Source: Candidatus Methanovirga basalitermitum (GTDB lineage: Archaea; Methanobacteriota; Methanobacteria; Methanobacteriales; Methanobacteriaceae). From it: a DNA stretch of 16,668 nucleotides. Below, piece by piece: positions 1-7,705 of the stretch (within the stretch, counting starts at the first letter, position 1; every line of letters begins with the position of its first letter). A program made the translations under genes and the position numbers. The stretch spans positions 1 through 16,668 of the forward strand of contig JAISZW010000127.1 of NCBI GenBank assembly GCA_031284445.1, read 5' to 3'. The notes under the pieces were generated by a model, which made no database searches, had not been told where the DNA came from, and worked only from the letters and a program-made list of their open reading frames with translations.

Positions 1-257
1 AAGTTTGTCATTTTATAAAATATTATATCCAATATAATTTATTTAAATTTGATTTAAAGAATTTTTATAATTATAATTAAGATTAATAATTGATAAACAT
101 TACCATTATCACTATAAAATGTATTTTTACGATCAAAATGAATAATATGGAAAATGAGTAAAATAAGATGTTGAAAGTCTTTAATTTTTTTCAAAAAATA
201 GGGGGCTATAAATTAAATGTTGAATTAGGCTCTAAACAAATTAAAATGAGGAAAAGA

Positions 258-1250
258 ATGATTATACCAACAATACCAACACCTGATGAGCTTCTAGATA
301 AAGGTTTTAGCAGGGCAAAAAAAGCAGCGAATAAAGTAAGAACTTCAAAAATTCCAAAACGTATTAAATCACAAAGAATTGAAGAAAATCGGATTAGTAC
401 GGCATGTCAAGTGGTGAAAGAAAAGTTGCAGATGATTTTAGATCGTGTTCCAGACATAGAGTCACTTCCAGAATTTTACCAAGATTATATCGACATAACC
501 GTAGGAGTGGATGAATTGAAACAATCCCTTGGAGCTCTTAACTGGGCTTATGGAATAATAACTCAACTTGAAAAAGATTATGCCAAGAGAATAAGAAGAT
601 CATCTCCTGAAAATTCTACTAAACTCCAAAAACAGTTATATGGTAGATTAGCTTCAGTTGTAAATAAAATAAGTAAAGATCTTGATTTTTTGGATTATGG
701 GAAAGCAAAATTAAGAAACATGCCAACGATTAACTTTGAAGCATCAACAATCGTTATTGCAGGTTTTCCTAATGTTGGCAAATCAACACTTCTTAGACAA
801 ATAACTGATGCTGAACCACAAGTAGCAAATTACCCATTTACAACAAAAGGAATTCAAATAGGGCATATTGAAAGAAAATGGAAACATATTCAGATTATTG
901 ACACTCCAGGATTACTTGATAGACCTATTGGTGAAATGAATGATATTGAGTTAAATGCGATCTTAGCACTTGAACATTTAGCTGATTCAATACTTTTTAT
1001 ACTTGATATTTCTGAAACTTCGGGTTATCTTATTGAAAATCAGATAAGTTTATTTGAAGAGATAAATAAAATATTTAAAAAAGAAATAATCATTCTATTT
1101 AATAAAATTGACCTTGTAACTGAGGATAAAAAAGAAAAACTTAAAAAATACAAGGATATTTTTAAAGATGTCATTGAAATATCTGCTTTTGAAGGAATAA
1201 GAATAGATGAAATAATTAATAGGATAGAAAAAGTAGAAAAACATGCTTAA
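258..1250 (+). CDS. NOG1/OBG-type GTPase, ribosome assembly
   Basis: 330-residue GTP-binding protein of the archaeal NOG1 branch of the OBG superfamily, a family acting in large-subunit ribosome maturation. The first ~155 residues form the charged helical NOG1 N-domain, starting with the typical IPTIPTPDELLDK. The G domain follows: G1 GFPNVGKST (169-177), G2 threonines in NYPFTTKG (191-198), G3 DTPG (215-218), G4 NKID (282-285), G5 SAF (309-311). It ends right after the G domain, as archaeal members do, without the eukaryotic C-terminal extension. The frame stays open upstream to an ATG at 168, but I prefer the ATG at 258: the family motif begins there and GAGG at 248-251 gives a ribosome-binding site 6 bases upstream. 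Its 3' end faces tyrS across 754 bp. Family call is firm; the exact role is family knowledge. Confidence 0.9.
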   Translation: MIIPTIPTPDELLDKGFSRAKKAANKVRTSKIPKRIKSQRIEENRISTACQVVKEKLQMILDRVPDIESLPEFYQDYIDITVGVDELKQSLGALNWAYGIITQLEKDYAKRIRRSSPENSTKLQKQLYGRLASVVNKISKDLDFLDYGKAKLRNMPTINFEASTIVIAGFPNVGKSTLLRQITDAEPQVANYPFTTKGIQIGHIERKWKHIQIIDTPGLLDRPIGEMNDIELNAILALEHLADSILFILDISETSGYLIENQISLFEEINKIFKKEIIILFNKIDLVTEDKKEKLKKYKDIFKDVIEISAFEGIRIDEIINRIEKVEKHA

Positions 1251-1282
1251 TTAAATTATATATCAAATATATCTGTTAAAAG

Positions 1283-1345
1283 ATGACCCATTCCTTTATT
1301 AGGGAGGGGTGTACTAACCACACCTAAAAGTATTTAAGGTGTAAA
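1283..1345. other. Hairpin-rich segment just downstream of the NOG1 gene
   Basis: Two stem-loops can be read directly. ACCCATTCCT pairs with AGGGAGGGGT around a TTATT loop (one A-G mismatch and one wobble), and ACACCT pairs with AGGTGT around an 11-base loop. This is more GC-rich than the surrounding DNA and lies 33 bp after the NOG1 stop. It could be a transcript end, part of the adjacent IS200/IS605-like relic, or a small structured RNA. There is nothing to decide between these. Confidence 0.35.
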
Positions 1346-1401
1346 ATACAAACTATAAACTACAGCAGTAAGAAGCAAAAACCAAGTTCTTATAGCCGTA
1401 C

Positions 1402-1540
1402 TAAATTGAATTAAATTCAACCGTGGGGTGCACGGGGTTTGCCTTTGGAAAAACTAAGATAACTTAGTGGATTAGGAATCCACTTACTCTTTAGGAAGGG
1501 GAGCTTCAAGGGTACTGTAAAGAATCCACATGATAGATCA
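1402..1540 (+). pseudogene. Relic of an IS200/IS605 element 3' end (TnpB C-terminus plus terminal hairpin)
   Basis: From 1405 a stop-free stretch reads IELNSTVGCTGFAFGKTKIT and then stops. Its V-G-x-T-G-x-x-A-x-G pattern is like the variable C-terminal tails of archaeal TnpB proteins. A perfect hairpin GTGGATT-AGG-AATCCAC follows. Overlapping it is a 9-bp stem CCACTTACT...AGGAAGGGG with two A-G mismatches, directly followed by AGCTTCAAGG. That closing pattern (a GGGG stem, then AGCTTCA) is the usual right end of IS605-type elements, where the 3' end of tnpB and its guide (omega) RNA lie. The rest of tnpB is not found upstream and stops occur in all frames, so this is at most a decayed fragment. 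The assignment is by remembered family pattern, not by a search. Confidence 0.5.
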
Positions 1541-1721
1541 AAAATTTTGTGAATTTTGCAATATCATTTGTTTCGATTTGAAATAATGTTTAAAAAGAAT
1601 AAAAATCTTTAAATTAGGTTCCATCATGAGAATAATCTACACTATCAGTTTTTTGATATATAGTAATATAAATGGAAAAGTTTTTAATTTTTTAAATAAA
1701 TTTTAATCTTTAATTTTCTTT

Positions 1722-1757
1722 ATTGAACTTGTTCAATTAGAAAGTCTATGACTTTCT
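1722..1757. repeat. Two adjacent short perfect inverted repeats
   Basis: ATTGAAC-TT-GTTCAAT (1722-1737) is followed one base later by AGAAAGTC-TAT-GACTTTCT (1739-1757). Apart from these, 1541-1838 is AT-rich DNA in which I see no gene. The second hairpin resembles the short-loop hairpins near 11940-12026. Confidence 0.6.
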
Positions 1758-1838
1758 TTATTTGAAAAAATTCATTTTTTAAATTCATTTTTTAAGAACT
1801 TTATCAAAGTAACTATACTATAAATATATAGAATGTTT

Positions 1839-1936
1839 GAGGATGTAAATTTTTGTGGAGTTTTTCTAAAATTTTCAAGTTTATTTATAAATAAAAGTCA
1901 ATTTTTCCAAATAACTCCACACTTTTTTACACCCTC
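1839..1936. mobile_element. 98-bp palindromic MITE, left copy, with 8-bp target duplication
   Basis: The element starts GAGGATGTAAA and ends TTTACACCCTC; about 21 of the first 27 positions match between the two arms. Its exact midpoint is a 16-bp perfect palindrome TTTATTTATAAATAAA (1880-1895). It is flanked by GAATGTTT on both sides (1831-1838 and 1937-1944), an 8-bp target-site duplication. The reverse complement is identical, base for base, to 16343-16440. It has no coding capacity, so it is a non-autonomous element moved by a transposase elsewhere. Terminal GAGGGTGTAAAA and 8-bp duplications would suit an IS256-like transposase, which is inference. It sits 68 bp beyond the tyrS stop and may also act as a transcription end. 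Confidence 0.85.
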
Positions 1937-2004
1937 GAATGTTTTTACATCTATGCAAGTGTGAAATATATTAATTTATGTGGCTTTATTTTGATTATTA
2001 AGCT

Positions 2005-2967
2005 TTATTTTGACATATATTCTCGAACAGGACTTAAGTATTTAATCAAAAAATTACTTACAACATTTTTTAAATCCAATGGATGTAACTCACCAGATTC
2101 ATACAAATCATAGAGTTCATTTTCACTAAGTTCAAGATTTCCTCCAAATTTCTCACTTCTTTTGATTAAGATTTTTTCTTGATTAGAAAACATGAAATAT
2201 TTAACTATTTCAATAATGGGGTTACCTTCAATTACTTCCATAGGACAGTAACTTTTCTTGATTTTCTTTCTAATTACATTTTCTTCGTCATCAACGGCTA
2301 TGAAGTTTCCTTTACTTGAGGACATTTTTTCATCACCATCGAGTCCATGAAGAAGTGGGGTATGAATACAGATTGGAGGCTCGAAACCGATTTTAGGAAG
2401 TATTTCTCGAGATAACATCTGTATCTTTCTCTGTTCCATGCCACCTAATGCAATATCCACATTTAAAAACATCATATCAACAACCTGCATTAATGGATAT
2501 ATAACATTACCTACTTTTGGATTTTCATCATATCTACTAACCTGATCCATACTACGTTTGGCTCTTTTTAAAGTTGTTAAAGTTGATAGTTTATAAATAT
2601 TATCTGTATAGTCTGACTTAGTTTGGTATGATGAACCATAAATAAATTCAGTATTTTGATTTAAACCTAACCCCTTAAAAATTCTTTTATTATATTCAGC
2701 CAGTTCTTGAATCTCTTCAATAGTTCCTTTACCATTTAAATAAGCATGATAATCAGCTAACAATATTTTCACTTTAAACCCCATATCTTGTAATTGCTTT
2801 AATTTCATGACTGTAATAACATGACCCAAGTGAATTTTTCCAGAAGGTTCATAACCAGTATAAACTATTGGGATTTGTTTTTTGATTTTTCCTTCTAATT
2901 CTTCAGGATTTATAATTTCTAAGGTTCCTTTTTTGATAATTTCTATTTTTTCTTTTTTATTCATCAT
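2005..2967 (-). CDS. tyrS: Tyrosyl-tRNA synthetase, archaeal/eukaryal type
   Basis: Class I aminoacyl-tRNA synthetase of 320 residues that charges tRNA-Tyr in the cytoplasm. The ATP-binding HIGH motif is HLGH (46-49) in GYEPSGKIHLGH and the second motif is KMSSS (214-218). Tyr36, Tyr157, Gln161, Asp164 and Gln179 sit where the tyrosine-binding residues of the Methanocaldococcus enzyme lie, which argues against the related TrpRS. The length is that of the short archaeal form without a bacterial S4-like tail. Two ATGs stand in tandem; GAGG lies 4 bases before the first and 7 before the second, so the second may be used. It is the last gene of the leftward block, 80 bp after nmd3. The gap holds a TATA-like TTAATATAT, so it may also have its own promoter. 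Confidence 0.96.
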   Translation of the reverse strand: MMNKKEKIEIIKKGTLEIINPEELEGKIKKQIPIVYTGYEPSGKIHLGHVITVMKLKQLQDMGFKVKILLADYHAYLNGKGTIEEIQELAEYNKRIFKGLGLNQNTEFIYGSSYQTKSDYTDNIYKLSTLTTLKRAKRSMDQVSRYDENPKVGNVIYPLMQVVDMMFLNVDIALGGMEQRKIQMLSREILPKIGFEPPICIHTPLLHGLDGDEKMSSSKGNFIAVDDEENVIRKKIKKSYCPMEVIEGNPIIEIVKYFMFSNQEKILIKRSEKFGGNLELSENELYDLYESGELHPLDLKNVVSNFLIKYLSPVREYMSK

Positions 2968-3047
2968 ATTTCCTCATAGAACATTTAAAGGTGATATATT
3001 AACTTTGATTTAAAGATAAGCAGTATTTGATTTAATATAAATTTACT

Positions 3048-4079
3048 TTAAATTATATGTAGCTTATTGTCAATAGCTATTGTTTTTATCTCATCACCAA
3101 TAGAATATTTTTCAATATCAGGAGTTATTGGGAAATCAACCACTTGATATGTTTTAGGGTCTAAAATTTGAAGGGTTTTAGGAGATTTGGAGATAACTGT
3201 GGTTTTTTTAATATCTTTACGACTTTTTAATATCTTTACATTTGCTGATTTCTTCCAATGAATATTAATCAAGTTCTTGCTGTCTAAATCCATTGCAGAT
3301 ATTTTTTTCCCATTAAAACTCAATATTTCAGCTATTTTATCTTCAAATTCAATGAAATCTCCAGTAGAGAAACTTGGCAAGCGAATAGCTATCCAAAAAC
3401 GATATATTTCTTTATTATTATCTTTATTTTTAGTAACTAATCTTGTAGATTCAGTAATCAATCCTCCAAATCTATTTTGAATGGCTGAAGACAATTTTTT
3501 TGCAGATTTAAGAGAACCAATGTAATAATCAACTCCCTCTTTAAGTTCATTTTTCTGAGATATGTAAGCCAACTTATCTTTTTTATATAACTTTTCTAAG
3601 ATTTTATTAACAAGTACATCAATTTCTTCCTTGTTTTCAATTTTTTTAAGCTGAGATCTTATTTGAATCACGGCTTCATAATAATTAGAGTTTCTCTTAC
3701 TGCAAGTTGGACAAACGTCCTTATTTAAACAAATTTTCACATCATGTTTTTCGTATATATCCTCTCCAAAAACATTATCAGTAGTTTCAATGGTTAACTC
3801 AGCTATTGTTCCTCTCATCTGGACGATGTTCATATCAAGTACTGGATTTTTGGATGAATGATTAATTTCAATTGAATCTTCAACAGTTCTGTATATTATC
3901 TCTTCTTGAATTAAATTAGCATCAATCCACTTACCTTCTATAAATTTAGCATTACAATGGGTACAAATTTTCACAGAAATATCAGAAGGAATAGTTAATA
4001 TTTGATATTGTTTTATAAAGCATTCTGCACATAGACCTTTGTTTAATACTTCAGATTTTCCGCATTGATAACAAAACAT
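3048..4079 (-). CDS. nmd3: NMD3 family 60S/50S subunit adaptor homologue
   Basis: 343-residue archaeal NMD3. In eukaryotes NMD3 is the large-subunit adaptor for nuclear export; archaea keep the N-terminal part, with a probable role in late 50S assembly or quality control (inference). Zinc-binding cysteines are visible as CxxC pairs: Cys3/Cys6, Cys17/Cys20, Cys39/Cys42 and Cys123/Cys126, with Cys117 nearby. After the zinc region comes the VQMRG segment (86-90) and then a mixed alpha/beta part to the end that suits the eIF5A/RNA-binding-like domains of the family. It follows the DUF357 gene by 21 bp, so the two are very probably cotranscribed. No clear ribosome-binding site precedes the ATG. 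Confidence 0.9.
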   Translation of the reverse strand: MFCYQCGKSEVLNKGLCAECFIKQYQILTIPSDISVKICTHCNAKFIEGKWIDANLIQEEIIYRTVEDSIEINHSSKNPVLDMNIVQMRGTIAELTIETTDNVFGEDIYEKHDVKICLNKDVCPTCSKRNSNYYEAVIQIRSQLKKIENKEEIDVLVNKILEKLYKKDKLAYISQKNELKEGVDYYIGSLKSAKKLSSAIQNRFGGLITESTRLVTKNKDNNKEIYRFWIAIRLPSFSTGDFIEFEDKIAEILSFNGKKISAMDLDSKNLINIHWKKSANVKILKSRKDIKKTTVISKSPKTLQILDPKTYQVVDFPITPDIEKYSIGDEIKTIAIDNKLHII

Positions 4080-4100
4080 GTTTTATCTTAATCCAATATT

Positions 4101-4334
4101 CTAAATAAGTTCGTGAATTATTTTTAGAGCATCTATTAATCCATGACTATATGTTATACAACCAAAAGAAGTCATCATATCTTCTTTTTCAAGATAATAT
4201 TTACTATCTTCTTTATAACTTTTTGCTCTTTCAATGATTTCTTTTTCTATATCATTAAATTCTATATTTTCAATATCTTTAAAACTTATATCAAGTTTAT
4301 CAGTATCAATTATTATTCTTTCATTATTTTCCAT
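4101..4334 (-). CDS. DUF357 family small archaeal protein
   Basis: 77-residue acidic protein. The C-terminal half carries the DUF357 signature: ERAKSYKEDSKYYLEKEDMM followed by FGCITYSHGLIDAL. The first ~30 residues are variable and acidic. It has no membrane segment and no catalytic motif that I know; the family is archaeal and its function unestablished. It lies 47 bp after the phosphatidyltransferase gene and 21 bp before nmd3. AGGGGATC about 7 bases before the ATG is a reasonable ribosome-binding site and supports this start. Its place between a lipid gene and a ribosome-assembly gene does not by itself reveal its job. Confidence 0.85.
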   Translation of the reverse strand: MENNERIIIDTDKLDISFKDIENIEFNDIEKEIIERAKSYKEDSKYYLEKEDMMTSFGCITYSHGLIDALKIIHELI

Positions 4335-4381
4335 GATAGATCCCCTATAATTGTATGTTCTAATTACTTTATTTTCATCTT

Positions 4382-4945
4382 TTATTTGCTGTATTTAAAT
4401 GAATGGAGTAATCTTTGAATAACAGTAAAGTAAGATAAAATTACTAAAATTATAATCACGATCTGGATGTAATTAATGTTTATTAATCCTATAAGTAATG
4501 ATATTATTAAAATAATTAAACGGACTGCCCTTTCAGCTATTCCAACATCATTACTTATTCCTTTAGCTTCTGAAATTGATCGAAGATAGCTAACCATGAA
4601 CCCAGATTGAATAGCTAAAACTCCAATAAACCAGCTTATGTAACATCCATACATAAATCCAACAATTATAACAGCATCTGAAAGTCTATCCATCGTTGAA
4701 TCTAAAATAGCTCCGAATTTGGATGTTTTATTTTGGTATCTTGCAGTTTCACCATCTAAAACATCTAAAAAGCCACTAAAGAATATTAAAACAGCTCCTA
4801 AAAATATATTCAAGGTTCCAATTGAAATAGCTGATAAAATAGCTATTATTAATGATGTTGAAGTTATTAAATTAGGATTTATATCAAGTTTTTTTACAAT
4901 TGGTTCCAATATTTTCTTTAAAAAGGGTCTTAGACTATTTAACAT
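4382..4945 (-). CDS. CDP-alcohol phosphatidyltransferase, probable archaetidylinositol-phosphate synthase
   Basis: 187-residue integral membrane enzyme that transfers a phospho-alcohol onto a CDP-activated archaeal lipid. The family motif D-x2-D-G-x2-A-R-x8-G-x3-D-x3-D is complete: Asp61, Asp64, Gly65, Ala68, Arg69, Gly78, Asp82, Asp86. About six hydrophobic segments follow the family pattern. GIAERAVRL (135-143) after the catalytic loop is typical of the archaeal branch that uses myo-inositol-1-phosphate, and euryarchaeal homologues are annotated as archaetidylinositol-phosphate synthase. Substrate choice is inference; glycerol-phosphate or serine transfer cannot be excluded. It is the first gene of the leftward block, with a TATA box about 27 bp before the ATG, which implies a leaderless transcript. 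No ribosome-binding site is seen, which agrees. Confidence 0.88.
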   Translation of the reverse strand: MLNSLRPFLKKILEPIVKKLDINPNLITSTSLIIAILSAISIGTLNIFLGAVLIFFSGFLDVLDGETARYQNKTSKFGAILDSTMDRLSDAVIIVGFMYGCYISWFIGVLAIQSGFMVSYLRSISEAKGISNDVGIAERAVRLIILIISLLIGLININYIQIVIIILVILSYFTVIQRLLHSFKYSK

Positions 4946-4968
4946 ATTAGTAAAATATTATTAAATTT

Positions 4969-4976
4969 TATATATA
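4969..4976 (-). promoter_or_regulatory. TATA box of the phosphatidyltransferase-DUF357-nmd3-tyrS block
   Basis: On the minus strand TATATATA is preceded by an A-rich stretch (GTAAAA), as in an archaeal BRE/TATA pair. Its centre is about 27 bp before the ATG at 4945, so transcription would start at or within a few bases of the start codon. The match is by eye in AT-rich DNA and is therefore tentative. Confidence 0.45.
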
Positions 4977-4997
4977 TTTTACTTAAATGAGCAATGT

Positions 4998-5053
4998 TGT
5001 CAAATTAAGGATTTTTGATTAAAATTTCTATTTAAGATCTTGTTTATCCAAGC
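4998..5053. repeat. IS end, inverted copy of 15403-15457
   Basis: Begins TGTCAAATTAAGGATTTTTG and continues through AAAATTTCTATT to TCTTGTTTAT. The reverse complement of 15403-15457 matches it almost throughout, with a few substitutions and a one-base gap near the middle. It lies about 110 bp before the transposase relic at 5161, at the distance and orientation expected for the left end of the same insertion sequence, so I read it as that element's terminus. The family is not identified. Confidence 0.6.
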
Positions 5054-5160
5054 TTTATTTTTGGCTATGTCCAAAATTCGGAAGTGTACTTTTATATTAC
5101 TTAAGTTTTATATGGTAGTTATGCTCATAGATATATACATGAAAAATTGAGGTGTTTATT

Positions 5161-5287
5161 TTGGGTAAACATGGTCCTAAACCAAGTTTTGTGAATGTTG
5201 CTTGTCCAACATAAGGATTGTAAAGATTATGGTAAAATTGAAAACAGTACTGTTGTAGAATTCTTCATTTCATTTGTTTTCTTTTAA
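5161..5287 (+). pseudogene. Frameshifted N-terminus of a zinc-ribbon transposase
   Basis: A TTG start preceded by GAGGTG (5149-5154) opens GKHGPKPSFVNVACP and meets a stop at 5212. Shifting frame at 5210 continues the same protein: KDCKDYGKIENSTVV, ending at 5285-5287. The rejoined text, ACP(N)KDCKDYGKI, is the N-terminal zinc-ribbon start common in archaeal insertion-sequence transposases. Neither the second half of the zinc ribbon nor the catalytic domain follows, so the copy is both frameshifted and truncated. The IS end at 4998-5053 is upstream in the right place. The exact IS family is not certain. Confidence 0.65.
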
Positions 5288-5719
5288 AAATTCTTTCTAT
5301 TATTATATGAATATTTTTTATTCGTTTATATCCTATTTCGCTCTGTATGTGACTTATTTTTAGCTTTTATCAAATATCTTTTCGCCATATCATACAATGA
5401 TTCCCAAAATTTCTTTTTTTACTTTTTTAGGGGGTAAATATTGTTTTAAACAGTATTACTTTTAATTTATCAGCCAATAAGTTCATATTTATCTTATATT
5501 CACAATTTTTATATTTCTTTATATTTCTTTATTTTTTGGTTACATCTTGTTTTAATGGATTATTAGTGTATTATATAGGAGTATTTTTGAATAGAAGTCT
5601 TGTTCTATTATTATTCGCCTTTTTCCTGAAAAGTTTTCTATAATGGATTTTATTCTTTAAGACATCATATTATTTTTCTATTTACCATCTTTTCCCGTGA
5701 TAATCCTTTTAATTCATGT
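5288..5719. other. Gene-free stretch between two relics
   Basis: AT-rich DNA with stops in all frames. The only regular feature is a 10-bp perfect tandem ATATTTCTTT x2 (5511-5530). It joins the transposase relic to the restriction-enzyme relic, and I see no RNA gene or promoter in it. Confidence 0.6.
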
Positions 5720-5726
5720 GGGGGGG

Positions 5727-6033
5727 GGTGATGCTACTAATTCTGTAGTTGATCTGTTTGTTGGTCAAAATTCAATGATGGAATACTTCACTTTCACAAG
5801 TGATGTTCCTTTAGATACTGAAATTGGTGAATACTCATCAAAGAGTGGCTAATAAATTTGACATATCCCCAGATGAAGATATGTTAAATAATTTAAGAGA
5901 AATCCAAACTAAAAATCAGTTAGCTCCATCAGAATCTTTATCTAAATCTAATCTTGATTTTAACACAGAGATAGGAACTGGAAAAACTTTATGGGTTTTT
6001 TATAATTTTTTCCGTGAAGGTGTTAGTTTTTAG
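5727..6033 (+). pseudogene. Broken fragment of a type III restriction enzyme (Res) helicase subunit
   Basis: Two frames read in order as the N-terminal part of a Res subunit. Frame one (5727-5849) gives DATNSVVDLFVGQ, like the opening YQxDAVNSVVDLF. After a frameshift near 5845-5850, frame two gives NKFDISPDEDMLNNLREIQ and then EIGTGKT, the Walker A region (family METGTGKT). It then jumps within about 10 residues to REGVSF, like the VPSVAIREGV motif that normally lies some 20-30 residues further on, and stops at 6031-6033. The fragment therefore has a frameshift and an internal deletion, and the remaining helicase and nuclease parts are missing. No mod (methyltransferase) gene is present. It is preceded directly by a run of nine G (5720-5728). 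Confidence 0.65.
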
Positions 6034-6256
6034 ATTGTTATTTTGTTGTTGAATCCTATTTTTATTCGTTAGTATGAACTCCCATAATAACTTATAACTT
6101 ATAATTTATAACTAAAAACTTATAATCAATTCATATTTACTTATATTAATATATAAATTAAAAAATTAAATATTAATGTATGATTTACAATAGTATTAAA
6201 TATAATTAAGAATATACTTTTTTAATAAAATGTAGTTAATAAAATAATAATATCGT

Positions 6257-6328
6257 GCCTTGGTAGTGTAGTGGATAACACGTAGGATTGCGGATCCTAT
6301 TCCCTGGGTTCAAATCCCAGTCAGGGCA
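6257..6328 (+). tRNA. tRNA-Arg (anticodon GCG)
   Basis: A full cloverleaf can be folded by hand. Acceptor GCCTTGG pairs with TCAGGGC (two G-T wobbles), T8-A9 follow, D stem GTGT/ACAC, anticodon stem TAGGA/TCCTA with loop TTGCGGA (anticodon GCG, reads CGC and CGT), a four-base variable loop, T stem CTGGG/CCCAG with loop TTCAAAT, and discriminator A6328. The CCA end is not encoded. There is no intron in the anticodon loop. It stands alone, 84 bp before truD. Confidence 0.95.
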
Positions 6329-6412
6329 TTATTTTTATAAACGACTAATTTAATGAATTATAAATTGATATCTTCTTTTTAGTTAATGATATAAAAAATA
6401 GTAGATGATTTA

Positions 6413-7687
6413 TTGTTAAATGCAACAACCTATCTAACTTCTAATGAAGGAATTGGAGGAACCATAAGAAATAGATATGAAGATTTTTATGTTGAAGAGA
6501 TACCCCTTTATAGACCAACTGGTGATGGTCCTAACCTTTGGATCTTTATTGATAAAACAGGAAGAACTACATTAGATGTACTGTTAGATATTTCAAGGAA
6601 GTTACATATTAGTAGAAAAAGAATGGGTTTTGCAGGAATGAAAGACAAAAAAGCTCATACACGCCAATGGATATGTATAAGTAATATTAATCCATGTGAA
6701 GAAAAAGAGATTGTAGATTTAGAGGATAAAATATATAAAACTCAATTTTTAGATATTAAAAGAAATCAAAAGAAGTTAAGAATGGGTCAGCTTGTTGGAA
6801 ACAAATTTAAAATATTAATTAAAGATCTTGAAGATCTTGAAAAATCAGCTATTACCACTAAAGAAGTTTTAGAAATATTAGAATCAAAGGGTGTTCCAAA
6901 TTACTATGGTTGGCAAAGATTTGGAAAACCTCGAACTAACACACATTTAGTTGGTAAAGCACTATCTTTAAATGATTTAAAAGAAGCTGTAAGGCTGTAT
7001 ATTGGAGATCCACAAGAAAAAGAAGATGAAAAAGTATTTAAAGCAAGAAAAAAATATGAAGAAGATGATCTTGAAAAATCTCTTGAATTGTTCCCGTCAA
7101 AAATGATATATGAAAGAATGATGCTTAAAGAACTTATAAAAGAGAAAAATAAAAGGGAAAAAAAGAGCCTAAGTTTAGATGATAACTCATACAAGAAAGC
7201 TATTTTTTCTTTACCAAAGCCCCTTCAAAGAATGTTTATGCATGCATATCAATCATTTTTATTTAACAAAGTGGTGAGTGAAAGAATAAAATTAGGAATT
7301 GACAATTTTATTGAGGGAGATATTATAATTGACAATGAAGAACATTTGATTCATAATAAAACTAATGAAGAATCATATATATTGATAAAAAATTTTAACG
7401 CCAGTCCAACTGCCCCTCTCTATGGTAGTAAAGTTCCTATTGGAGGAGGAAAGATTGGTGAAATCGAAAAAAAAATTTTAGGAGAAGAAAAATTGAGTAA
7501 AAAAGATTTTTTAATTGAAAAGACTCCTAAGTTAGGTTCTTTTGGTATCAGAAGAAGTATTAGATTTAAAGTTTGGAATTCATCGGTTGTTCCTGTAAAT
7601 GATGGTTTACTTGTTGAATTTTCAATTAATAAAGGCTCTTATGCTACTGCAGTTCTTAGAGAGATAATGAAGGAAGATGTTATTTAA
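6413..7687 (+). CDS. truD: tRNA pseudouridine synthase TruD
   Basis: 424-residue TruD/Pus7 family enzyme that isomerises uridine in tRNA (U13 in the bacterial enzyme). The catalytic motif GFAGMKDKKAHTRQ (72-85) holds the active Asp78. NYYGWQRFG (163-171) is the conserved family segment before the large inserted domain, and the closing region has the usual SIRFKVWNSSVVPV pattern. Length suits archaeal TruD. The start is TTG at 6413: the only upstream in-frame codons before the stop at 6392 are not initiators, and homologues begin near a LNA-x-x-Y segment as here. The ribosome-binding site is weak. It is followed after 18 bp by the DUF126 gene, so the two are likely an operon. Confidence 0.93.
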   Translation: MLNATTYLTSNEGIGGTIRNRYEDFYVEEIPLYRPTGDGPNLWIFIDKTGRTTLDVLLDISRKLHISRKRMGFAGMKDKKAHTRQWICISNINPCEEKEIVDLEDKIYKTQFLDIKRNQKKLRMGQLVGNKFKILIKDLEDLEKSAITTKEVLEILESKGVPNYYGWQRFGKPRTNTHLVGKALSLNDLKEAVRLYIGDPQEKEDEKVFKARKKYEEDDLEKSLELFPSKMIYERMMLKELIKEKNKREKKSLSLDDNSYKKAIFSLPKPLQRMFMHAYQSFLFNKVVSERIKLGIDNFIEGDIIIDNEEHLIHNKTNEESYILIKNFNASPTAPLYGSKVPIGGGKIGEIEKKILGEEKLSKKDFLIEKTPKLGSFGIRRSIRFKVWNSSVVPVNDGLLVEFSINKGSYATAVLREIMKEDVI

Positions 7688-7705
7688 CGATGGTGAGTGT
7701 GTTTA

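Noticed and set aside
168..257. 30-residue N-terminal extension of the NOG1-type GTPase
   Set aside because: The family motif begins at the internal ATG 258, which has its own GAGG site. The upstream text is low-complexity and unlike the family.
2005..2967. Tryptophanyl-tRNA synthetase
   Set aside because: The set Tyr36, Tyr157, Gln161, Asp164 and the overall text fit archaeal TyrRS.
4143..4418. Plus-strand ORF opposite the DUF357 gene
   Set aside because: It is an antisense shadow of a clear gene pair; its Phe/Ile-rich text is what AT-rich antisense DNA produces.
5727..6033. A functional small ATPase gene
   Set aside because: The Walker A-like EIGTGKT is followed by a deletion and stop, and the N-terminal part is in another frame. 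It is a relic.
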